NCBI GenBank assembly: GCA_002308215.1
Contig: DBVO01000007.1
Coordinates: 1 to 11,043, forward strand
Reading direction: 5' to 3'
Length of the DNA stretch: 11,043 nt
DNA from: Christensenella sp. UBA1262
Lineage (GTDB): Bacteria; Bacillota; Clostridia; Christensenellales; CAG-917
Of this stretch, positions 5,730 to 11,043 are shown one piece after another; positions within the stretch are counted from its first letter, which is position 1, and the number at the start of each line of letters is the position of its first letter. The translations under genes were made by a program, and so were the position numbers. Below the pieces are notes generated by a model. That model did not search any database and was not told where the DNA came from. It was given only the letters and a program-made list of their open reading frames with translations.

Positions 5730-6851
5730 ATGTTATCAATTTTTTCAGCAGTAGATCCCGTAGCATTTGAGATAGGCAATCTATCTGTAAGATGGTATGG
5801 TATTGTTATTGTCGCGGGCATGATAATAGGCCTTTTATATGCATGCAGGCAAGCGCAAGTGATAAAACTATCGATTGATGATGCAATCGAACTTTTCTTG
5901 TGGGTTGTTCCACTTGCAGTCGTTTTTGCTAGACTTTTATATGTATTTGTAAGACCAAGTGATTATTTTGCCCCAGAGCTTTGGGAAGACTTTGGAAAAG
6001 GGTTCCTTAATATGATTGCCGTTTGGGAAGGTGGTCTCACTATTATTGGCGGTATCTTAGGTGGTATTCTTGGTGGTATTTTCTTCACAATTCGTCATAG
6101 AAAAACTATTAATTTCGGCAATGTTGCAGATTTAGTTATTGTACCTTTGTTAACTGGCCAAATCGTAGGAAGACTTGGTAATTTCTTTAACCAAGAAGCA
6201 TTTGGTATTCCAATTGATAACCCACGTCTTCAAACTTTCCCATTTGCAGTTTATATTGATACTCCAAGTGGTGTTGGAGAAGAACACTGGGATATTGTGG
6301 CCGATGCTATAGAAAAAGGTGGCGGAGGATATTGGTTCGCTGCTACATTCTTCTATGAAATGGTATGGAATACCATAGGTCTTGCTATTTGTTACGCATT
6401 TTGGAAAAAGGGAAGCACAAAGAAATATCCAGGACTTCTTCTTATATTCTATCTATTCTGGTATGCACTTGGTAGAGCATGGATCGACGCTATACGTATG
6501 GATGGTAAAGTTATTACACAAATAGCCTGTGGCATTGTAGCGCCACTTGCACTTCTTGTAATGGTTGCATATGTATTGCTTCGCAATAGTCAACTTTCTT
6601 ATCGCAGAATTCGTGAGCTTAGTGAAAGTGGTAATCTCCAAGGTGCTCAACTTACAGTATATGATATAAAGAATTATCAAAGAATTGGAAAATTCATGGC
6701 TAACGAAAAGAATCCGCTTCGTTTGTTCTATGGATATAAAAAACAATATATAGAAATCAACTTTGACGAACTTGATTATTATCATGTGCCAAAGGATTAC
6801 AAAAAAATATTTAAAAATTCTAAAAATGAAGAATATATTCTTCAAAAATAA
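5730..6851 (+). CDS. lgt: Phosphatidylglycerol--prolipoprotein diacylglyceryl transferase
   Basis: This membrane enzyme attaches diacylglycerol from phosphatidylglycerol to the lipobox cysteine of prolipoproteins, the first step of lipoprotein maturation. The 373 residues show about seven hydrophobic segments (roughly 22-39, 53-74, 101-121, 132-147, 205-224, 234-250, 263-284). The family signature GRLGNFFNQEAFG is at 147-159, with R148 the likely counterpart of essential E. coli R143. RWYG (21-24) and GRAWIDAIR (248-256) match conserved blocks, R249 perhaps equalling R239. Two oddities stand out. The WEGGLTIIGG segment (99-108) has Ile106 where E. coli has essential His103. A soluble tail of about 89 residues (285-373), rich in Y, K and E, extends beyond the usual 260-300 residue length. 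It follows galK by 29 bases and precedes the phosphoribosyltransferase gene by 11. Confidence 0.93.
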   Translation: MLSIFSAVDPVAFEIGNLSVRWYGIVIVAGMIIGLLYACRQAQVIKLSIDDAIELFLWVVPLAVVFARLLYVFVRPSDYFAPELWEDFGKGFLNMIAVWEGGLTIIGGILGGILGGIFFTIRHRKTINFGNVADLVIVPLLTGQIVGRLGNFFNQEAFGIPIDNPRLQTFPFAVYIDTPSGVGEEHWDIVADAIEKGGGGYWFAATFFYEMVWNTIGLAICYAFWKKGSTKKYPGLLLIFYLFWYALGRAWIDAIRMDGKVITQIACGIVAPLALLVMVAYVLLRNSQLSYRRIRELSESGNLQGAQLTVYDIKNYQRIGKFMANEKNPLRLFYGYKKQYIEINFDELDYYHVPKDYKKIFKNSKNEEYILQK

Positions 6852-6862
6852 ATGGTGGGAAA

Positions 6863-8320
6863 ATGGAATTTGATTATATCACCGAAAGAGTAAAAACAAA
6901 CAATTTGACTTTGCTAACAGATCTTTATCAACTCACTATGATGAATGGTTATAAGATTTGTGGGCTTGATAAAACCAGAGCTGTTTTTGATGTGTTTTAC
7001 CGCGGAAATGGTGGATACAACTATGCAATAGTTGCAGGTCTTGAACAAGCTATTGATTATATTCTCAATTTGCACTTTGACGAGAGTGATATTAATTATT
7101 TGCGTTCACTCAAAATTTTCCCAGAAAAATTTCTGGAAACGCTCAAGGATTTTAGATTTACAGGTGATATAAAGGCTATTCCAGAGGGAACTCTGATTTT
7201 CCCATATGAACCAATACTTACTGTTTCCGCACCACTTTTTGAGGCACAACTAGTTGAAACAGCACTCCTAACATTTATAAACCATCAAACACTTATTGCA
7301 ACTAAAGCTGCAAGACTCTGTGAGTGCACTAAGAATAAAATAAGCGAATTTGGTCTTCGTCGTGCTCAAGGAGCTGATGCAGGCATATATGGCGCACGTG
7401 CAGCTTATATAGGCGGTGTGAGAACAACATCTAATGTTGTTGCAGGAAAATTGTTTGATATTCCTGTAACAGGTACACATTCTCATAGCTGGGTAATGTC
7501 TTTCCCATCAGAACTTGAAGCTTTTGAAAAATATGCAGAGATATATCCAGATAACTGCTTGTTGCTGGTAGACACTTATGACACGTTGAAGAGTGGTGTC
7601 CCAAATGCTATTAAAGTGTTTAATAAATTAAAAGCAGAAGGTCATAAGCCAATTGGTATTCGTCTTGATAGTGGAGACCTTGCATATCTTAGCCGTAAAG
7701 CAAGAGCAATGTTGGATGCTGCAGGGCACAAAGATGCACTTATTTTTGCTACAAACGATTTAGATGAAGATATTCTTCTTGCTCTCAACAACCAAGATGC
7801 TAAGATTGACGTTTATGGTATTGGAACAAAATTAATTACTTCTTATCAAAATGCTTCACTTGGTGGTGTCTATAAATTATGTGCTATTGAGGAGAATGGT
7901 AAACTCGAACCACGCATTAAAGTTTCAAATAGCCATGAAAAGACGACAAACCCAGGCGTTAAAAAGCTAGTAAGAATCTTGAAAGATGGTATGGCACAAG
8001 GTGATCTTATTTGTCTCGAAGACGAAGTCTTCGATACGTCAAAACCTCTTACAATTTTCCATCCAGAACAGACATGGAAGAAAACAACATTTGAAGATTA
8101 TGAACTTGTAGAGCTTATGCAACCAATTTTCAAAGATGGTAAATTAGTTTATAATCGTCCAACACTAAAAGAAATTGCAAAACATGAAGATGAAAGTGTA
8201 GGCCAATTCTTCCCAGAATATAAGCGTGTTATTAATACTCAAGAGTATAAAGTGGACCTTTCATATAAGCTTTGGAAATTGAAAAATGAACTTCTTAATA
8301 ATGCAAATGAAATTCATTAA
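6863..8320 (+). CDS. pncB: Nicotinate phosphoribosyltransferase
   Basis: This enzyme salvages nicotinate: nicotinate plus PRPP, with ATP hydrolysis, gives nicotinate mononucleotide for NAD synthesis. The 485 residues match the long NAPRTase form of Firmicutes. The N-terminus has the typical LTLLTDLYQLTMMNGY block, followed by FDVFYRGNGGYNYAIVAGLE. The active-site block FGLRRAQGADAG precedes GTHSHSWVMSF (204-214); H208 aligns with the histidine that is phosphorylated in characterised enzymes. GIRLDSGDLAYLS (265-277) is the ribose/phosphate-binding region. The C-terminal part from about 390 (HPEQTWKK onward) is typical of the family. A GGTGGG ribosome site lies 3 bases before the ATG, 11 bases after the lgt stop, so the gene is probably the last of galK-lgt-pncB. 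A strong terminator follows. Substrate choice over nicotinamide is inferred from the family motifs. Confidence 0.95.
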   Translation: MEFDYITERVKTNNLTLLTDLYQLTMMNGYKICGLDKTRAVFDVFYRGNGGYNYAIVAGLEQAIDYILNLHFDESDINYLRSLKIFPEKFLETLKDFRFTGDIKAIPEGTLIFPYEPILTVSAPLFEAQLVETALLTFINHQTLIATKAARLCECTKNKISEFGLRRAQGADAGIYGARAAYIGGVRTTSNVVAGKLFDIPVTGTHSHSWVMSFPSELEAFEKYAEIYPDNCLLLVDTYDTLKSGVPNAIKVFNKLKAEGHKPIGIRLDSGDLAYLSRKARAMLDAAGHKDALIFATNDLDEDILLALNNQDAKIDVYGIGTKLITSYQNASLGGVYKLCAIEENGKLEPRIKVSNSHEKTTNPGVKKLVRILKDGMAQGDLICLEDEVFDTSKPLTIFHPEQTWKKTTFEDYELVELMQPIFKDGKLVYNRPTLKEIAKHEDESVGQFFPEYKRVINTQEYKVDLSYKLWKLKNELLNNANEIH

Positions 8321-8338
8321 ATAGTTTTAGTTAATAAA

Positions 8339-8364
8339 AAAAGCGGCTCGTTTGAGCCGCTTTT
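8339..8364. terminator. Strong bidirectional intrinsic terminator
   Basis: AAAAGCGGCTC (8339-8349) and GAGCCGCTTTT (8354-8364) form a perfect 11-bp stem with a GTTT loop. T-runs flank it on both strands (TTTTATATTT on plus; a run of seven T on minus). It ends the galK-lgt-pncB transcript on the plus strand and the lipoprotein transcript on the minus strand, whose stop codon lies 17 bases away. Confidence 0.93.
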
Positions 8365-8380
8365 ATATTTGAAAATATAA

Positions 8381-9262
8381 TTAGTGAATTTGTGCAGATT
8401 TCAAAGAATAGACAACATATTTTGTTCCTTCAGCACTTGTTATTGGTTCATAGAATTTAACAAGAACATTTTTGAACTTGAATGTGCTATTTTCTGCTTT
8501 TAAATTATCAGTAGCATAATAAAGTGATTGATCGATGCCTGCAACCTTTGTTGAACGTGAAATACGAACGTTATAGCAATTTACGCCATTTTCTGGATCG
8601 ATAGTTTCAGTAAATGGTGTTTTAACATATGCTGTTTGTGAGCATCTTGCGGTGAGAGAAACTGATGCGTTCTCAGAAGGTGAAACGAGCGGAACTACAA
8701 ATGAGAAACTGAAGTTAGTTGAGAAAGTAGTTACAGTTCTAAGTGATTGGTGGAACTCATTGTTGTCATAATATGTTCCTTTCAATTTGATGTTGCCATC
8801 ATTCAACTCGTTATTTACATTCTTTTCATAAGAAAAGTTTGCGCCATCATATGAACCTTTCATGCTAAATGTTTCAACGCCATTTTCCTTTTGAATGCGG
8901 TAAGTATATTTTGGAGTCATAAGGGAAGTGCCATTAACAATGTTGAAGAAACAACCAGTTTTGTATTCGGTGGTTCCGATGAGAAGAACACTTTCTACTA
9001 AAACACCTTTTGAAACGTTTGAGATTGGATCAGGGCAGTTAATTGTGCTGCCAGCTTCATGCATCTTTACGTTTACTGTATATGTGCCAGTTTCGTTTGT
9101 GAGTTCGTTTTTAACATCATATACAAAGACTTCTTCCGCATGATCAACAAGGAAGTTTGAAAGTTGTCCTTGAGTTGTAGCCCTATTGCAAGCAATAAGG
9201 GATAAACCTATAACGGACAAAACAAGTATTGCAAGTACAAAAATTATAAGTTTTCTTTTCAT
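8381..9262 (-). CDS. Putative secreted lipoprotein of unknown function
   Basis: I do not recognise this 293-residue protein. It begins MKRK, then has a hydrophobic segment (5-24) ending in the lipobox LIAC (22-25). C25 would therefore be lipidated by Lgt, the N-terminus cleaved, and the protein anchored on the outer face of the membrane. The mature part is rich in S, T, N, V and Y with alternating polar and hydrophobic residues, which suggests a beta-sandwich or similar beta fold. Four further cysteines (76, 104, 207, 229) could form disulfides. No catalytic or binding motif is evident. The start at ATG 9262 is preferred over an in-frame TTG at 9283 because the latter overlaps the promoter -10 region. 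No Shine-Dalgarno is present. It is a single-gene unit, convergent with pncB. Confidence 0.85.
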   Translation of the reverse strand: MKRKLIIFVLAILVLSVIGLSLIACNRATTQGQLSNFLVDHAEEVFVYDVKNELTNETGTYTVNVKMHEAGSTINCPDPISNVSKGVLVESVLLIGTTEYKTGCFFNIVNGTSLMTPKYTYRIQKENGVETFSMKGSYDGANFSYEKNVNNELNDGNIKLKGTYYDNNEFHQSLRTVTTFSTNFSFSFVVPLVSPSENASVSLTARCSQTAYVKTPFTETIDPENGVNCYNVRISRSTKVAGIDQSLYYATDNLKAENSTFKFKNVLVKFYEPITSAEGTKYVVYSLKSAQIH

Positions 9263-9271
9263 AATGGTATA

Positions 9272-9299
9272 ATTATAGCACAAAACAAAAATCGTGCAA
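9272..9299 (-). promoter_or_regulatory. Promoter of the lipoprotein gene, predicted near-leaderless
   Basis: On the minus strand there is an extended -10, TGCTATAAT, with TATAAT at 9277-9272. A weak -35 TTGCAC (9299-9294) lies 16 bases upstream. The ATG starts 10 bases after the last base of the -10, so the leader would be only about 2-3 bases, and no ribosome site is present. Confidence 0.6.
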
Positions 9300-9318
9300 T
9301 CAAAAAGAGCATAATTTC

Positions 9319-9338
9319 AAAAATCTTACAAGATTTTT
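9319..9338. repeat. AT-rich inverted repeat
   Basis: AAAAATCTT (9319-9327) and AAGATTTTT (9330-9338) are perfect inverted repeats with a 2-base centre, followed by more T. The stem holds only one G-C pair. No gene on either strand needs a terminator here, so its role is unclear; it may insulate the two divergent promoters. Confidence 0.35.
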
Positions 9339-9411
9339 TTATTGTTGAAGATTTTGTCCCAAAAAGAGTACTACGAAGAATATATGATTAAATTTAGGTA
9401 AAGGTGATAGT

Positions 9412-9435
9412 ATGCGCCTAAGTTCAAATTTATAA
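9412..9435 (+). CDS. Possible seven-residue leader peptide ORF
   Basis: An ATG at 9412 reads MRLSSNL and then stops. An AGGTGA ribosome-like site (9402-9407) lies 4 bases before it. The ORF ends inside the first arm of the 9425-9460 inverted repeat, an arrangement seen in attenuators. No convincing promoter was found upstream and the peptide carries no telling codon run, so this is a weak call. Confidence 0.15.
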   Translation: MRLSSNL

Positions 9436-9460
9436 AATATATCTATATTTTATAAATTTG
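9425..9460. repeat. Perfect 17-base inverted repeat upstream of addB
   Basis: Positions 9425-9441 (starting CAAATTT) and 9444-9460 (ending AAATTTG) are perfect reverse complements separated by TC. Outside these lies a second pair: ATTTAGGTAAA (9392-9402) and TTTGCCTAAAT (9457-9467), complementary except for one position that would be a G-U pair in RNA. The outer and inner pairs share 9457-9460 and so exclude each other. The addB -35 starts only 10 bases beyond the inner repeat. It could be an operator, a cruciform-forming site or an RNA switch; nothing in the sequence decides. Confidence 0.6.
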
Positions 9461-9470
9461 CCTAAATCTA

Positions 9471-9499
9471 TTGAAAAGCTACTTTTATGGTTGTATAAT
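9471..9499 (+). promoter_or_regulatory. addB promoter, predicted to give a leaderless mRNA
   Basis: The -35 is TTGAAA (9471-9476), the spacer is 17 bases and the -10 is a perfect TATAAT (9494-9499). The addB ATG begins 7 bases after the last base of the -10, at or next to the expected transcription start. No ribosome site is present. Confidence 0.7.
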
Positions 9500-9505
9500 T
9501 TGCTT

Positions 9506-11043
9506 ATGAAAATCGTAATATCAAACACTTCGCACGGCGCATATATGGGCGTTGTGCAACAAATTAAAGATCGACTTGGTGTCAATATTGACAATATTGT
9601 TATTGCTCCAGATCGTTTTACCGCTTTTGTCCAAAGAGGTCTTATTTCTACGCTTAAATTAGACAGTGCTTTTGGGCTTGATGTTATGTCTTTTACTCGT
9701 CTTGCTAATCAGATTGTAGGGAGAGAAATTAAAAAGTGTTTAACTCCTGAAGGTTCAGTAATGTTGATCAGCAAGGTTATTTTAGATGTTAAAGACCAAC
9801 TTTTATTTTATAAAAATGTTGCTCAAATAGATGGCTTTGCAAATGAGCTTTATGCATCGCTTACCACGCTTAGAAATAGTGGAGCAACTGTTGAGAGTCT
9901 AAAAGAAAAAGTAGAGAATATAGAAGCCTCATCACCACTTAAAGCAAAAATGCATGATATAGCTCTTATTTACGAAGAGTATTTATCTCAACTTCAAGTC
10001 AATCACAGCGATTCTTCTACAAGATTAGAAGCATTAGCTCAATATATTGATGCGCATCCTGAGTCAGTAAAATCAAAGCATTTCTATTGCACAGATATTT
10101 ATGAGTTTTCTGTTCCTGAATTAGAGATTCTTAGAAGCCTTGATAAGCATGCTCTTTCTTTAACTATTGGTATTACTAGTGGATACGATAATTCTAATAA
10201 AAGAATTTATCCGGACAGGGTAATATCAAAACTGAAAACTATTTGTGATGGTAAGGCAGAAATTGTTCATAATGATGAAACATTATGCAAACCATTAAAT
10301 GCAATTTCGAAGTGGCTATTTTCATATTCGCTACCAAAAGAAAAAGTTGAGAATGCCGATGAAGATGGCAACCAAAAGGTTTATATTAGGTCAGCAAAGA
10401 ATCGATATGATGAAATACTCAAATTAGCAACAGACATTGTTCGCCATGTACGTAATGGAGGAAGGTATAAAGATTTTGAGGTTTTTGTAAGTGATATTAA
10501 ATCTTATCAAGCCGATATAAAATCTATTTTTTCTAGATATAACATTCCGTTCTTTATTGATGAAAAAGAATTATTGTTAGAGCAGACAAAAGTTCGTTAT
10601 TTTATTGAGGCATTAGCAGTTGTAAGAAGTGGGTTTAGGAGTTCAGAGGTCCTTGATTTTGTTAAGAATCCTCTGTTTTATAATACTCTTGAATATGGCA
10701 TTGATGAAGTGTTTTTATTTGAAAATTATGTACTCAAACATAGTATAGAGTTTATAAAAACGAATAGTGCATTTGAACCAATCAAAAACCAATCTCAACA
10801 TTCAAAATTGCAAAAAGCTAAGTTTAACTACGATAATTGCGATGATAAAGCACGCTTTTTGTTAGATTGCGACGAACATGTAGTTCCTGAACTTGTAAGA
10901 GAAAAGTTGGTTGCAACGCTATCGCCGATTACCTTTAATGGCAAAAAACAAACTAGTGAAATTATAGCTGGTTGCAGAAAACTCCTTGATTCGATTACTA
11001 ATGTTTGGAAAGATCATGTAATAGCATTAGCAGACCTTAGTAA
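9506..11043 (+). CDS. addB: ATP-dependent nuclease subunit B (AddB), 5' part, runs off window
   Basis: AddB pairs with AddA in the helicase-nuclease that resects double-strand breaks up to Chi-like sites before RecA loading. The reading frame is open for 512 codons to the window edge; AddB is usually about 1,150 residues. Family blocks seen, in order, are IAPDRFTAFVQRGL, LDVMSFTRLANQIV, a helical region with LYASLTTLRNSG, PLKAKMHDIALIYEEYL, KHFYCTDIYEFSVPELEIL and, most telling, YNIPFFIDEKELLLEQ followed by FIEALAVVRSGF. The N-terminus (VISNTSHGAYMGVVQQ) lacks the Walker A GxxGSGKT of Bacillus AddB, resembling the RexB type in that respect. The C-terminal nuclease and iron-sulfur residues lie beyond the window. 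addA would be expected downstream. The start is set by the promoter and the first conserved beta strand. There is no Shine-Dalgarno. Confidence 0.88.
   Translation, partial: MKIVISNTSHGAYMGVVQQIKDRLGVNIDNIVIAPDRFTAFVQRGLISTLKLDSAFGLDVMSFTRLANQIVGREIKKCLTPEGSVMLISKVILDVKDQLLFYKNVAQIDGFANELYASLTTLRNSGATVESLKEKVENIEASSPLKAKMHDIALIYEEYLSQLQVNHSDSSTRLEALAQYIDAHPESVKSKHFYCTDIYEFSVPELEILRSLDKHALSLTIGITSGYDNSNKRIYPDRVISKLKTICDGKAEIVHNDETLCKPLNAISKWLFSYSLPKEKVENADEDGNQKVYIRSAKNRYDEILKLATDIVRHVRNGGRYKDFEVFVSDIKSYQADIKSIFSRYNIPFFIDEKELLLEQTKVRYFIEALAVVRSGFRSSEVLDFVKNPLFYNTLEYGIDEVFLFENYVLKHSIEFIKTNSAFEPIKNQSQHSKLQKAKFNYDNCDDKARFLLDCDEHVVPELVREKLVATLSPITFNGKKQTSEIIAGCRKLLDSITNVWKDHVIALADLS

Noticed and set aside
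9260..9283. Upstream TTG start for the lipoprotein at 9283
   Set aside because: It would lie upstream of the predicted transcription start and overlap the -10; the ATG at 9262 gives a normal signal peptide beginning MKRK.
9319..9338. Intrinsic terminator upstream of addB
   Set aside because: The stem has a single G-C pair and no gene on either strand reads into it from a useful direction; kept only as a repeat.

Overview
The window reads as a chromosomal segment of a low-GC (AT-rich) Firmicute, probably an uncultured anaerobic Clostridia-type lineage. This rests on three things: the Firmicute arrangement dnaX-ybaB-recR; Gram-positive-style proteins (class II GalT, AddB, a lipobox lipoprotein); and short AT-rich intergenic regions with strong SigA-type promoters and intrinsic terminators. 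The exact taxon cannot be fixed from the sequence alone. No mobile element, CRISPR array, rRNA or tRNA was seen.

Layout. Positions 1-178 hold divergent regulatory DNA. A leftward promoter appears to drive the first bases of a magnesium-sensing M-box (ykoK) leader, whose body lies outside the window, and a rightward promoter drives dnaX. Positions 179-2622 are a DNA replication/repair operon: dnaX (clamp-loader gamma/tau), ybaB/ebfC (nucleoid-associated protein) and recR. It ends at a terminator at 2651-2680 shared with the convergent galT. Positions 2716-5700 are a divergent Leloir-pathway pair: galT (class II, minus strand) and galK (plus strand, with a variant signature). Between their two promoters lies a 24-base palindrome that may be the operator. 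galK continues into lgt (prolipoprotein diacylglyceryl transferase, with a long C-terminal tail) and a nicotinate phosphoribosyltransferase (pncB-type) with gaps of 29 and 11 bases, so these three are probably co-transcribed. A strong bidirectional terminator (8339-8364) closes that unit and also serves the convergent gene for an unrecognised lipoprotein (8381-9262, minus). A 243-base intergenic region with an unusual nested inverted repeat then leads to the 5' part of addB, which runs off the right edge.

How the genes relate. dnaX, ybaB, recR and addB all belong to replication and double-strand break processing: AddAB resects ends, RecR acts with RecF/RecO to load RecA, and DnaX is the clamp loader. 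galK and galT convert galactose to glucose-1-phosphate by way of Gal-1-P and UDP-Gal. Lgt would lipidate lipoproteins such as the one encoded nearby.

Most notable signals. (1) Three genes (dnaX, the lipoprotein and addB) have a consensus -10 box only 6-9 bases before the ATG and no Shine-Dalgarno, which predicts leaderless mRNAs, while the other transcription units have normal ribosome sites. (2) A probable M-box riboswitch 5' end sits at the left edge. (3) GalK, Lgt and AddB each depart from the classical motif of their family. I see no clearly new multi-gene system; the window is mostly housekeeping genes with interesting regulatory DNA.
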